Shown in pieces: positions 48,557 through 60,422 of a DNA stretch of 64,000 nucleotides. This DNA comes from Tubiluchus corallicola (Eukaryota; Priapulida; Priapulimorpha; Priapulimorphida; Tubiluchidae). The stretch lies in NCBI GenBank assembly GCA_030141605.1, contig JAQGDQ010000181.1, positions 211,124 to 275,123 on the forward strand, read 5' to 3'. Numbering within the stretch: the stretch's first letter is position 1; each line of letters starts with the position of its first letter. Made by a program: the position numbers and the translations under genes. Below the pieces are notes generated by a model that was not told the DNA's origin, made no database searches, and was given only the letters and a program-made list of their open reading frames with translations.

Positions 48557-49768
48557 ATGCGCGTTCTTTCAAATAACACTCAAATATTTATGCTTATGTG
48601 TATGTGGTTTGTATTGAGCTATTGTTTTTTCACATACTGTTATAAATCGGTCGCGTTGTTTTACCATGACCTGCACAATTTGGGACAAGTGAATTTCGTC
48701 GGAGAAGAGCAATCAACTGCTATAGGTTTTATTGCAAATCCGCGAAAGAAATCGAAGATTATTCTGTTCTGGAACTCATTTTTTGGGTTGAGAGACTTTG
48801 GATTTGGATTAGGAAATGATGTCTTCGATAAACACTGCTCCAGTGCTTTCCCAAAGTCTTCCAGGTGCGCAACAACGAGCAATAAGAAACTGTTAGCCCA
48901 CGCTGATGCTGTTGTGGTACATATCAGGGACAAATGGAAGCCCATTCCTCGAAATGTAACTCCTGAACAGAAATGGGTTTTTGTTCTGGAAGAATCACCA
49001 GTTCATACGCCACAGTACGTTCTGCGAAAATTGAGAAATGTGTTTCACTGGACAATGACCTATCGGTTGGACACTGATATACTCTTGCCATATGGAGGTA
49101 TTCCCACTATTATTAGAAGGCAGAATGCATCAAGACTTTCTTATGAGAGGAAGAGATTAATGTCTTTGATAAAGGGGAAAACCAAACTCGTAGCATGGTT
49201 TGCAAGTAACTGCAACACGAACAGCAAAAGGGAATTGTACGTGGCAGAGCTTCAGAAGTTCATTAGTGTGGATGTCTACGGTTTCTGTGGACCACTCAAA
49301 TGCGATTCCACGAAGGAACGGTGTTATGAAATGTTGGAACGGGACTACAAGTTCTACCTCGCATTTGAGAACTCGATTTGTAAAGATTACGTCACAGAAA
49401 AGCTGTTCACTACGTTAGATTATTACGTTGTTCCTGTTGTGTTGGGTGGTGCAAATTATTCACAAGTGGCTCCCCCACACTCAGTGATAAATGTGAATGA
49501 CTTCCCCACTGCAGAAGCATTAGCAAAATACCTGCTTTTCTTGAATGATCATAATGACATCTACCAGAGATATTTTCAATGGAAAGAGACACATGAAATG
49601 AAAAATGTTGTCAACCCTTTTTGTAAATTATGTCACATGTTGCATCAAAATGCAACGGATACTAAACGTTACACTGACATATTTAAATGGTGGGTTACAG
49701 ATGGAAGGTGTTCTGTACCCAAAGAGACATGGAGAGGACTCCCTCCATTTTTTCACTCTTTATTATGA
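48557..49768 (+). CDS. Alpha-(1,3)-fucosyltransferase, GT10 family (intronless)
   Basis: A single uninterrupted frame of 403 residues. The ATG at 48557 was chosen because the frame upstream opens only with a GTG. A short cytoplasmic N-terminus, one membrane span (IFMLMCMWFVLSYCFFTYCY) and a stem give the type II topology of Golgi glycosyltransferases. Diagnostic motifs are HWTMTYRLDTDILLPYGG, VAWFASNCNTNSKRELYVAELQ, VDVYGFCG and the donor-binding signature FENSICKDYVTEKLF, followed by VVPVVLGG. Family knowledge: these enzymes move fucose from GDP-fucose to N-acetylglucosamine of glycan chains, making Lewis-type or core alpha-1,3 structures. Acceptor specificity cannot be read here. N-glycosylation sites (NAS, NYS, NAT) are present. 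AATAAA occurs at 49778-49783. Many animal FUT genes have a single coding exon. Confidence 0.93.
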   Translation: MRVLSNNTQIFMLMCMWFVLSYCFFTYCYKSVALFYHDLHNLGQVNFVGEEQSTAIGFIANPRKKSKIILFWNSFFGLRDFGFGLGNDVFDKHCSSAFPKSSRCATTSNKKLLAHADAVVVHIRDKWKPIPRNVTPEQKWVFVLEESPVHTPQYVLRKLRNVFHWTMTYRLDTDILLPYGGIPTIIRRQNASRLSYERKRLMSLIKGKTKLVAWFASNCNTNSKRELYVAELQKFISVDVYGFCGPLKCDSTKERCYEMLERDYKFYLAFENSICKDYVTEKLFTTLDYYVVPVVLGGANYSQVAPPHSVINVNDFPTAEALAKYLLFLNDHNDIYQRYFQWKETHEMKNVVNPFCKLCHMLHQNATDTKRYTDIFKWWVTDGRCSVPKETWRGLPPFFHSLL

Positions 49769-49777
49769 AGTTGCACT

Positions 49778-49783
49778 AATAAA
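49778..49783 (+). promoter_or_regulatory. Poly(A) signal AATAAA of the fucosyltransferase gene
   Basis: Hexamer ten bases after the stop codon. A second AATAAA-like run lies near 49850. Confidence 0.6.
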
Positions 49784-50404
49784 TTGATTTGTACATTAAT
49801 GACTCAGCAAGAATTCAAATTTAGATTTAATTTTAAAAGGAAAAATTCAAATAAATAACATTTTGGGGGATAGAACTGATGACTATTTCCTCATACATCA
49901 GAAAATGATGAAACGTAAAAAAGTATCATATGCGACAATGTCCCATACAAAGCAAAATATAAAACTAATTTCAGGTAATACTAATAATACAGAGATTAAC
50001 CTTCACTGGATCTCCTGCACACAAACAAAAACTTGCAATAATTCTTGCAATGCCCTTCAGTAGATTTAAGACAACTGAAAGTCACAAGAGGCAAACAAAT
50101 CAAAGTATATTACATGTACCATAATAATTATATTGAAACTGTTGTTGGTGCATTAGCAAATCAAAAAACTAGAAATCAAAACCCTGCAGTGAAAGACCGA
50201 ACCATACTATGCATTGTTTATTATTATTATTATTAAATGTGCAAGCTTAAATATTTTTACCACAAACATTTTATACAGTAGATTATATACATGTATAAGT
50301 ATATAAACCTAAAAAGTTCACGTAAACACAGGTGCAATAAATAACAGAGTAGCAAATTAAACATCACATATGCATATACACTACAACACAGGCTATTATA
50401 GTAA
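49784..50404. other. Intergenic, convergent 3' ends
   Basis: This stretch lies between the plus-strand fucosyltransferase and the minus-strand CFAP251-like gene. TTTATT at 50217-50222 (AATAAA on the minus strand) is a likely poly(A) signal of the latter. There is a short ATT repeat at 50219-50235. Confidence 0.5.
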
Positions 50405-52583
50405 TCAGGAAAATTTGAAGCCAAGAATCTCAGAGAAAACATTGGCATTCATTCTTCCTGGGAGGTTTTGTTCAAGGTAGATGGTAGATTCCTCTAATGA
50501 TCTTGCTCCTTCAACTTTTGGTTGAGCGTCCTTCTCGGAAGGCGCACCCATTATTGTAGCTAGTGCATCAACAAGTTCAGGTTCCGACATGTGTTCACCT
50601 GAAGAAGTAGATAAATGCTCAAATCAGGGGACAGCAACTATAGATAAACATGATAAACTTCTTTTTCTTTCAATTTTAAGAGTCGTGTGCAAAAATGTTG
50701 TACGATGTAGCTTTATTTATTTAGTCACTCTGGCACTTATCAAAAAATGTATTGCACAAAGAAACATTTTGCATTGTTAGCACTTTTGCATAAGTCACAA
50801 AATTTTGCTATTCTATACTAATACTAATTGTTGAATGGCTGTGGCAAGACTGGAGCTAGCTCATTTTCAAAGACAACATTTAAAATGAGCCACTCAGCTC
50901 ACAGATGGAGGTGCCTTATCCATATTAGAATATGGAAATGTCTTCCATGGAGATACTAAAAGGAAGCCAGAAGAACTGATTTAGAAAATAATGATGTAAA
51001 CTCACCATTGTAAGCCTCACCTGTGCAGATGTAGCTAACAGCACAAGCAAAAAATTGGCACTGAGAAATGATACTGTATGGGAATTTTGGAGTTTCAGTC
51101 CCAGACAATTGTTTCTTTGTCAACTTCTCAAATTGCATTTAAGAAGAATGTTATACTAGAAACAAATTCTAATGTCTGGAACAGCTGTCATATTTTCACC
51201 TTTTCTAATGCAGATCCTTATCTTAAATGGCCAGCGGTTCTCTGTAAGAGGCAAAGTGTATAAAAATGTACCGACCTTGAGACTGCAACATTGTGAATAA
51301 TTTCTCTGTGCTAATATTGGACGTGCCACATAGTTCCGTAAATGCTGCGGCAATGTCTTCCTGACTAACAGCCTTCACAGGCCGATGGTTTATGTACACT
51401 AAAAATAGTAATAAAAAGATGCCAACGCTCGATTCTCTGCTATTACTATTATAATAAATTGTGCCAGGGTTAGTTTATTCACTTGGCTAAAACGCATGTT
51501 TATTCCATGCAAGTGAGAGCAAATTTGGTAAAGCATCAATTGTGCATTGGGCTGATTTACAGCAGACTGGTTGCTGTATCTACACATTGTCATCAACACC
51601 TGGATGTCATCTGGTTTCAATCTTATTATGTACAGTTGTGCATCAGTCTGAATCACATCTACTCACATCTATATAGTCTGAACCACACCTGCACATCAGC
51701 CTATACTCATCTGTGCATCTACATCTAAACCACGCTTGCACCTCAACATGAATCTCTCCTTGCAGCAGTCTTAACGACACGTACACATGATACCTGTGTA
51801 TTAGCCTACCAGCCTAAACAATCTCAGCATACCACCCTGCATAGTCGTGCAGGCCGATTTTCTAATGGGGGGGGGGGTGGTAGCTGAGCCACTTTTGCCT
51901 GAAAAATACTTGGAAAAAGTTCAAGTCGAGAATTGCCCACCCTATGATCAAAAAATGTCCAGATTTTGGGCGTTTCATTTGGGGGCATGGGGAAATTTTG
52001 AGATTTCCTTTTTTCGAAAAATATTATTTTATTTTTTTCATCATTGGCCTGTCCCAAAAAAAAATTGGTGATTGCCTGAATCCACAATTAATCTAAACCA
52101 TACCTACAGATGCATCAGCCAAAACCACACTAGCACATCAGCCTGAACCACACCAGTACAATGGTCTGAATCAGTAAATCACACAAGTAAGGCAGCCAGA
52201 ACTGCACCAGCACATCAGTGTGATAACTGATTCATATGGTGCAATTCACATTGCACTCGTCCACACCTAACCACGTATGCACCAATCTGATCCATGATTA
52301 AGCATCTGTTAATTAACACTTGCACATCAACTACTGTTAGTGTTAGCAAACTCTATAAACTCCTGGAAATATCTGTAGTCCTATGACCGTCATTTGACTA
52401 CCATGCACTAGCAGCTAGTTATTTTCTATGTAACCTAAACAATTTAATGTAATAACAGACAGGCATATGTACGTTAAAAATAAAATACTCACGTCTAATA
52501 AAAGTATCCAAATCAATGGTAGTTTCTATTTCGTTATCCACAATATAGTGGCTGTACTTGATCTCATTAACCATGTCTTCAAT
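50405..52583 (-). CDS. CFAP251: CFAP251/WDR66-like ciliary protein, last three exons
   Basis: Three minus-strand exons join in phase: 52493-52583 (IEDMVNEIKYSHYIVDNEI, then TIDLDTFIR), 51276-51398 (LYINHRPVKAVSQEDIAAAF, then STEKLFTMLQSQG) and 50405-50598 (EHMSEPELVDALATIMG...NANVFSEILGFKFS, stop). The combined tail of about 135 residues matches the C-terminal EF-hand-like region of CFAP251 (WDR66), with its IEDM.NE.K.S, YINHRP and GEHM.E.E motifs. Family knowledge: the protein is an axonemal WD40 protein of the calmodulin- and spoke-associated complex at radial spoke 3. Donors are GTGAGT and a weaker GTCGGT; acceptors are good. Earlier exons, including all WD repeats, are not found in the window and must lie further right or be lost. 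The identification rests on recall of the family, not on a search. Confidence 0.72.
51590..52330. repeat. Degenerate tandem repeat of CACATCAGCCTGAACCACACC type
   Basis: Words such as CACATCAGCCTGAACCACACC, CACCAGCACATCAG and TGCACATCAG recur irregularly on both sides of an inserted block (51835-52077), within the CFAP251-like intron. Unit length is about 20-40 bases and decayed. Confidence 0.6.
51835..52077. mobile_element. Inserted block with poly-G run, probable transposon remnant
   Basis: This segment interrupts the degenerate repeat. It starts near CTGCATAGTCGTGCAGGCCGATTTT and includes an 11-G run at 51867-51877 and homopolymer A/T runs. No convincing terminal repeats or coding domain were found. 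The insertion is inferred from the abrupt change of texture. Confidence 0.35.
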
Positions 52584-52959
52584 CTGCAACATGAGACACA
52601 CTGAGTAAACAATGGCAGACCTGCAAAGTTCACTAAACCATTGCAAATGCAGCCAACTCGGCAATACTGTTTTCTCATTTTGACAGATTGTTACTGAGTT
52701 ATAATTCTTATTTACATAATTAGTGAAAGCATTTTTAAAATCAATGACTTATAGTGGAATAGCTTTTAATTGTTAGGCAATATCTGCCACGTTTGTAAAC
52801 CAGCCTGTTTTAAACTTGTAACTGACTGCAGGCAGCAATGGTAAAAATCAATTTTTCTTTTTTCTCTGGGGCGAAAAGATTCCAATTATTTCAGTTGTTG
52901 TGCAATCTTACAGGTTTTTATTGCATATTAATGCGATTTTTCCGCGTGTAGCACGTAAT
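52584..52959 (-). other. Upstream intron of the CFAP251-like gene
   Basis: The acceptor (gtctcatgttgcag) of exon 52493-52583 is clear. No upstream exon is identified. Confidence 0.5.
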
Positions 52960-53150
52960 GCTCCCTTGTAATTTGAAAATGAAGCGTTACATGACATGGC
53001 AGTTCCACAACTTCTACTGTTCCATCCCTTGTAATTTAAAAATGAAACGTTACATGACATGGCAGTTCCACAACTTCTACTGTTCCATCCCTTGTAATTT
53101 AAAAATGAAACGTTACATGACATGGTAGTTCCACAACTTCTACTGTTCCA
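52960..53150. repeat. 63-bp tandem repeat, about 3 copies
   Basis: AGTTCCACAACTTCTACTGT recurs at 53001, 53064 and 53127, a period of 63 bp (21 codons). On the minus strand the units form an open frame, but nothing marks it as an exon. Confidence 0.9.
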
Positions 53151-53534
53151 GTAAACGCATGAACGAAACAGTGATTACTGGTTAATTAAATGAAAAAATG
53201 GATGAATAAAAGAGAGAAAGTGTATCGTTTTAAATAACAGGAATCAAAGAATGGATGGATAAACAAATACAGTAAATCACTACAAATGGCTGTGTGCAGT
53301 CTGTAACTCCAAACATTTCTACCTAAAGTGCGCCAATTCAGGAAATCTAAACTGGTTTCCAAACTGAGCGGACGTGTTTATACGCTGCCACGCTCACCTG
53401 TAACATGATTTAAAACTTCGAAATCTTGTGAAGGTCGACTGATTAGCCGATAAAAATGTTGCAAATATAAGTTAAAATTTATAATGCTGCAGTTTTGATA
53501 CTTGCCGTTATATGAGCAGAAAGTTAATTGTGAT

Positions 53535-54448
53535 ATGCAAACAAGATCAATGACTAAATCTAAAACGGAAGTGAAAAGCAAAAAACAACCTGTATACAAG
53601 CCGACAAACAAAGAAAGCACTTCAGCAGCAATGGAAAACAACGATGTGACTTCAGGAATGTCTTGTTCGTTTTTGTCAGAGGAAAACGAAGGGGCGACTA
53701 CAACCCAAACCGAGGATGACGCTGTAGCTCAAGGTAAATCAAATCGTTCAGATGATAAGCTTTTAGCTGCCACTCTTCAAAGTAAAGCCGAAATGAATGA
53801 ACAATTTGCAAAAATTTCTGCTGAGTTAACAGAAGTTAAAACGAGACAAACATCTCTAGAAACCAAGTACGATAAATGGTATTCTAAACTAGAGAATAAT
53901 GCAGTCAGGATTAATAATGCAGAAAAAATCAATAAAGAACTTGAGGCTAACCTTAATGATGCTCGTAGACAAATAGCCGTTTATAAATCCGAAATTGATA
54001 ACTTGGAACAATACGTTGCAGGGACTGTCTGTTATTTTACGGCATCCCAGAACAAAAAGACGAGAACATTTGTAGCATCATCAGCCGTATAATTACGAGC
54101 ATGGGCTTGCAGATAAATGATATGGATGTTAGTGCAGTACACCGCATACCGTCAGAAAAAGGGGTGCCGCCGATTATAGTGAAATTTACAAGAAGGTCAG
54201 TCAGGGATAACATATATAAGCAAAGGAAAAACCGTCAAAGACTTGGTGATATAGGGTTTTCGTCCAACAATCGTGTCCAGATAGGGGAATGTCTCACTCC
54301 GGCTAGGAAAGCATTGTTCAAAAAGTGTGTTGATTACAAAAAACAACGAGGCTATAAATTTGTATGGACAAATCAAGGAAGAATCTTTATGAGAGCTAAT
54401 GAAAAAATGGAATCCTTCGAAATTAAATGTGAAGAGAACTTAACCTAA
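53535..54448 (+). pseudogene. LINE ORF1, frameshifted
   Basis: Starting at ATG 53535 (MQTRSMTKSKTEV), a Ser/Thr/Glu-rich leader is followed by a heptad-like coiled coil (about 53770-54010). The frame then shifts near 54014. In the +2 frame the sequence continues with a C-L-L-F-Y-G-I-P-E-Q-K-D-E-N motif, VSAVHRIPS, PPIIVKFTRRSVRDNIYKQR and a basic C-terminus ending at 54446-54448. This is the usual ORF1 layout of CR1/Jockey-type LINEs (coiled coil plus nucleic-acid-binding domain). ORF1 proteins bind their own RNA. This copy could not make a full-length product. Confidence 0.75.
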
Positions 54449-55684
54449 TTTGAACTGTTGCAGATTCTGATTACACTTATGTGTTAACACTAATCAAGTA
54501 AACAGGTATCTTTCTTATTTTAAGTTTCTTTGTCGTTTGTCAGATTGCCTGTTCGCCTAATACAGTTCACGTGTGTACTAATTGTGTGTGCATGCCTTCG
54601 GGTGTATGTATTATTCATAATTGCAAGTTTATATTGTATAAGTGAGCAATAAATAGCTCATATTTTTTTGTATGATAACTAGAAACAGTTATCGGTACAG
54701 TCGTAATGCCTATGCAGGTTGGTACTGTAAGTGATTACAAAACTATGGATACCAACGAGTAATAATTACAAGCAGATTAGTGTGGTTTAATGAAACCAGT
54801 TTCTTTTTCCGCATGTTAATTGATAACCTTGACTACATGGTAAATGGTCCAATGAATAAGCCATTCCTAAATGGTTGCGGACGAGATTTTGTCACGTATC
54901 AAGTATTTAATATATTAACCTGTTTACAGAAACCGATTAACAGATTACCTTGAAGTGAAAACTTTAACGTACCTGGGTATAATCTATGACATTCACAGGT
55001 ACGCTGCCTTGATTGCGAAATCGTATTTTACCAATGAATACACGAAGGAATTTTTTTTGCATAGGCCTATATATTTATTATCAATACAATAAATAATAAT
55101 GAGCAAGCACTGTTAGACACTAAATGAAACATTGTGAGCGTGTAATATTTTTAATACAGAAGTGACTCCATTTTTGTATGGGCGTCTCACAGAAGGCAAG
55201 ACAGCTTAACGTAAATTCATGCTTAATTCCATAATAAATTTACCCCATTTTTAGAAAGATATGCATAAAAAATAGTTACTTTGTTTCAATTTTCACTTAT
55301 TAGCAACATGGATATGTAATTAAACTGTATTAATGCTACGTATCGTGATTAGTTAATATCTGGCAAGTTATTTTCTGTCTATATATCATTAGCAGTCAAA
55401 TTTAAGTGGAACCATATTTCTAAATATGAGACTATCTTTGTGTACTTTAATGTATAATCCAAGAATTCATACTACATTAATAATCCAAAATACATGTGCA
55501 AATTATATGCTCCAGGATATATTAATTTGATAATTTGAAGCAGTTTATTTTATTTATCTTTTTTTAAATCAAAGTGGAAGATAGAGGCAACTAGGTCGGC
55601 CCTAATTACTACCTGTCTTTTTGCATTTTTTATTTTTTTTTATTTTTTAACAATTACTCACCCTCTTTAAACTACATCATTCAT
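54449..55684. other. Non-coding stretch between LINE ORF1 and ORF2 parts
   Basis: It contains an AATAAA near 54647, so the ORF1 part could be a separate fragment rather than the same insertion as the ORF2 part. No coding sequence is recognised. Confidence 0.45.
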
Positions 55685-58582
55685 ATGTTAACATTCTCAA
55701 GTCCCGCTTGCGAGAAACCTGTTAAACATAACCAAAAGGCTCTAGGATGTGACAACTGTTATAGGTGGATTCACCTAAGATGCTCACCGTTATCAGTTGA
55801 CGATTATAATGACCTGGCTACAGATGATAATGATGGTTTTGCCATCTTTGTCTACAGTCTATTTTTCCATTCAATAATATACCAGATGATGAAGAATTTA
55901 AACATATTGCACGTTTTTCAAATATTGGTCCTATCTTGTGCGATTATAATTTAAATCTCTTTTGCACTGAATCAGATGATAGCAATAACATCACGAATAT
56001 GGCAGATCCTGATTTAATTTTTTTTAATACACCAAACTTAATACCAAAAAGCAATTACTATGATGAAGATCAGTTAACATCTTTGTACAGTAACACTGAT
56101 TTCAATACACCATTGTCTATGATCCATGTTAATATTCGTGGCCTAAAAGCTAATTTTGATTATTTAAATGTATATTTAGAATCCTTAACTATAAGTTTTT
56201 CAAAAATTGCCTCATCAGAAACATGGCTCCAAAATGACCTTTTTAGACACAATGCTGACCAATTATCTGTTCCCTACTGTGACAAGACCAACAAGAATTA
56301 CGCCTTATTCAGCAACACTAATTGATAATATATTTACTAATGCACTAGACTACAAGTACAAATCAGGTATTTTTCTAACAGATATAACAGATCACCTCCC
56401 AATTGTTTAAATTATTGATCTCAAAATTGAAACATTCAGTAAGGAATACGTGCACAAACATATTTATAATGTTCGTATAAAAAAACAAAATTATCCAAGA
56501 TTTAAATCAATGTGACTGGTCAGATTTATATTCTGCAACTAATACCGAAGATGCGTACAATTTATTTCATACTAAGCTTTCTGATATCTATAACAAACAT
56601 ATTAAACTACAGAAAAACAATAACAATCATAAAGCAGCAAAAAACCTTGGATCACTACAGCAATTTTAGAAAATGTTAAACGGAAAAATAAAATGTATCG
56701 TTCTCTGGTGAACAAGACAAATAATAACGTATCTGAAGTAGAATACAAACGATATAGAAATGAACTTAATACAGTTATAAAAGCATCAAAATGTCAGTAT
56801 TATAGGGATAGATTAATGACAGTTAAAGATAACATAAAAAGACATGGGATACAATGAAAGAAATTATGCATAAAGAAAGACAAAATCGACCCATTACGTT
56901 GTTCATAAACAGTAAATTAATTAAAAATAATGTAAAGGTGGCAAATGCTTTTAACGATTACTTTGCCAATATTCGACCAATATTATCAGAACAAATTGAT
57001 AGTTCAGACAAAACTGAAATAGCCTTAACAAAAATTATAGAAAATATCATTAATACTGTTGAAAAAAATGGCACATCCTACGGAGTATTTTGCGATCTAT
57101 CGAAAGCATTTGATACAGTAAACCATGACATTCTGCTAAATAAGTTGTACTATTACGGTATCAGAGGTTTGCCTCATGTGGCTAAAGAATTATTTAACAG
57201 GACGCACTCAGACAGTAAAATATAATAACACTTTTTCAGATGTAGCACCAATCAAATGTGGCGTGCCCTAAGGCTCAGTCCTTGGGCCACTACTTTTTCA
57301 AATTTATATTAATGACATCAAGTTTTGTGTTAAAAATCACAATTTATTTCAGTTTGCTGATGATACAAGCATTTTTTTAGCTTTCATAAAATAGAAAACA
57401 GTATTGGCTACATAAGTACAGTTCTACATGATCTAGCTATATGGTTCAAAACAAATAAACTGTCACTAAATTCATCAAAAACAAAATACATTCTGTTTAG
57501 ATCCCGAAATAAACCAATTCAGGTGAACCACGATTTAATAATAGACCAATAAAGAATTACACGTGTAAAAGAACTGAAATTTCTGGGATTAATCCTGAAT
57601 GAGCATCTAGACTGGCGACCACATATATTCATGATCAGATTGAAAATATCAAAAAATATAGGTATTATCTCATATATTAAAAACTTTCTGAACACAGAAC
57701 ATCTTCTAACATTATATAACAGTTTAATATTATCATATGTAAATTACTGCACAGCATTATTGGGCTTTACTTATACTACAAATTTAGAATGCTTAAGAGT
57801 TTTACAACGAAAATTTTTACGTGTCATCTTCAAACTAGACAAAACGAGCACAATTACTACTACACATTTTAAGCAATGTCAGATATTACTTCTGGATGAT
57901 GTTATTAATTTTAATGGATGTATATACATGTATAGAACCAACAACAACTTATTTCCAACTTTTTTTGAAAATCCAGTCAAGATAAATGTAAAAAGATACA
58001 ATACCAGACATAATGAATATATACCAAGACGTTGTAGAACAAATATGGCGGAACATTTCATTGGCTATATGGGACCAGTCCTATGGAATAGACTAAGCTG
58101 CAATTCAAAATGTAGTCACTCCCTTTCAAAAAACCGTCGGAAAAGAAATATTTCAAAAGTATTGAGAGTAGCACAATTTGATAATGGTAATCACCTGCAT
58201 TCTTTTTCCACAGTAATCTTAATAAAACGTGACTATGCTCAACAGGTTACTGAACACTTTATAATCATGATCACAGTTTTTCTTAGTTCTCGCTCCATTT
58301 CATCTTTCATTCACTACTCCCCCCTTTTATGTATACATTATCATCATTTCAATTATTAATCACTTCTTTAAGATTTCCACGTACAGTTTGGCCTGTCAAG
58401 CTATGCTTTTAGGCCCAAACTGTATGCATCAAAATTATTCTGTAATGTAATTTGCACATGTATATGCTGCATTTTGTAATTTCTGGATAATACTGCATTT
58501 ATATTTACTTCAGTGAAATTATCTGTATTTTTATTATAATTGTTAGATGCAGAGTGGAAGTAAATAAACTTATAAACTTATA
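55685..58582 (+). pseudogene. CR1/L2-like LINE ORF2 (PHD finger, endonuclease, RT), broken
   Basis: The pieces lie in order on the plus strand. A PHD-like finger (CEKPVKHNQKALGCDNCYRWIHLRC, in two parts) is at 55710-55775. The start of an AP endonuclease (SMIHVNIRGLKANFDYL, SETWL) lies at 56115-56230, then the endonuclease end (LIDNIFTNALDY...TDHLPI), with about 100 residues missing between. An RT with GVFCDLSKAFDTVNHDILL (57085-57140), GSVLGPLLFQIYINDI and the FADDTS active site (57350-57370) follows, then the C-terminal LLTLYNSLILSYVNYC and LWNRL motifs. Multiple frameshifts, at least two stops and the endonuclease deletion make it dead. The 3' tail is AAATAAACTTATAAACTTATA, the short tandem tail typical of CR1-like elements. 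Confidence 0.85.
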
Positions 58583-58897
58583 ATTCGCTAGTTTGGCTGC
58601 CGATTTCGTCTGCGTCTGTCAAAGGATGAGCTCATCCTGCCATCTAGCGTTACCTTTTAGAAACTTCGAGTCGAAAGAATTATATGATGCGCTAAATATA
58701 GGCCAAGTATTGCTAGGCAAACAGCACAGCAGCTGCAGCCGCTACGCTAGCGCACTGCAGTGCATAACAACATTGGAGAAAGTGTGCATTGTGATTGTAC
58801 AGTACCATCCCGTGTAAACGTTATAGTGTACGCTGCTGCGCCTGTGTAATTATAATCAACGTATTGCTGGCTGGAAAATCAAGCCACATATTTCTGA
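58583..58897 (+). promoter_or_regulatory. Possible promoter/5' untranslated exon of the zinc-finger gene
   Basis: This segment is less AT-rich than its surroundings, with several CpGs. It ends at a strong donor (TTTCTGA|GTAAGT, GT at 58898). A matching acceptor (gatctgagcag, ending 60417) lies five bases before the zinc-finger ATG. The short frame inside it is not credible as protein. Confidence 0.35.
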
Positions 58898-60417
58898 GTA
58901 AGTTAACAACTGCTGTCTGCTAAGTATAATCACTGTACAGTAAACTATGGCATAAATCCTTTTTTACAATATATTCGTACAAATTATACGGATTATGTGA
59001 CCATAACATGGAAACCATTATGGATATTAATTATCATTAATATTAATTATTTATTTATACTAAATCTGCTAGCATATTAAAAAGTTTACATTTCTCTAAC
59101 GAATTGTATGAAATAAAAATAATATATGCTATTAATAATCAGCCTGATAGTAAATAATAAATCCAATAGGTGGAAAACAGTTATTTATATAGCAGAATAA
59201 CATAATTTATATAGCAAACACATAAACAGAATTTATATAGCAAAAAATTGTAGGCTACAGCTAGACTTTATAATATGGTACTCTTCTGTTGTCAAAAATT
59301 ATAAAGGTGTTCTTATCTGAGACCAAGTTAAGACACTAAAATGTGCAAATACATACAGCCTTCAGAAAGTACAGCACTTTACAAAAGTAAGTGTGAATCA
59401 GATTATTGTTCCTGCTTGCACAAGCGTATACCATACATCATGCCAGTGGCTGCTTCAGTAGTTCTCACGAAAAACTAGTGCATCATTTAATAGTTGCAGA
59501 TTATTAGAAATAAATCTATTATGACAATTATTTCACTATACTTGTAAACTGATAGTACTGTACTTTTAGGCAAAATAAAGTAGGTTTTAATACCTCATTA
59601 ATAACACAATAATGGCAAATTTTAGACTGCAACACATTTTCATTGAATGGATGGTTTTACATGTTTTTCACTAGGTTCTGCAATTTTGGGAGGCAATTTT
59701 ATTTTTTGATGTTACTCTCCTTTTAAGTTTTTGGAAGAACACAAATTATTTTAAAACTAATACAATAAAGTGTTTTAATTTTTAAAACTTTCAAAGCATC
59801 ATCAATTTTTTAATGAATGAAAAACGATTTTGTTTATTTTGAATGTTTGCATTGTTACTAAATGTAAAAAAAGAAATATGGCTTGGCAAAATAAACATTT
59901 AATAGACAAAATTAATTTGCAAAAACAAATCAGATGACAAAACTGATTAGCAAAACAGAAATCAGCTGTCTCTAGCTTACTCAAAAATGAGTAAAGATAT
60001 ATTACTGCTAATTAAACTGCTTGTCTCACTATGATACAGACTCAGAATGATTGTACTTATATAACGTTATGGTCATTTCTTACAACTCATTGTTCAAATG
60101 TACTTTTTCAATGTCACGTTTGTAATGATAAGCTAAAATATAAAATTCTTTATAACAAAAGCCAGTACTTATTGCATCATAAAAAATTTAAGCACAGCCT
60201 GTATGTACTCATTGTTTTTTAATAGTAAAGCAAGCATTGCAGAAAAACAATGCTTTAGCCCTAAAAATGCTACAACGCATTGTTCATTGTTCACAAACAC
60301 AATGTTCACATGAAAATTCTAACAGCCTTCTATGCATTCTATGCAATTAAATTGAAACTGAAATAGTCTTACATACTCTTATCTGATGTTTATTTTAAAA
60401 GCAAAGGATCTGAGCAG
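58898..60417 (+). other. AT-rich gene-free stretch, perhaps 5' intron
   Basis: A short ATTTATATAGCA-type direct repeat recurs three or four times at about 59180-59245. Nothing else is recognised. Confidence 0.45.
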
Positions 60418-60422
60418 CTTCA

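Noticed and set aside
53378-53641. 87-residue minus-strand hydrophobic frame
   Set aside because: It is antisense to LINE ORF1 and explained by that coding strand.
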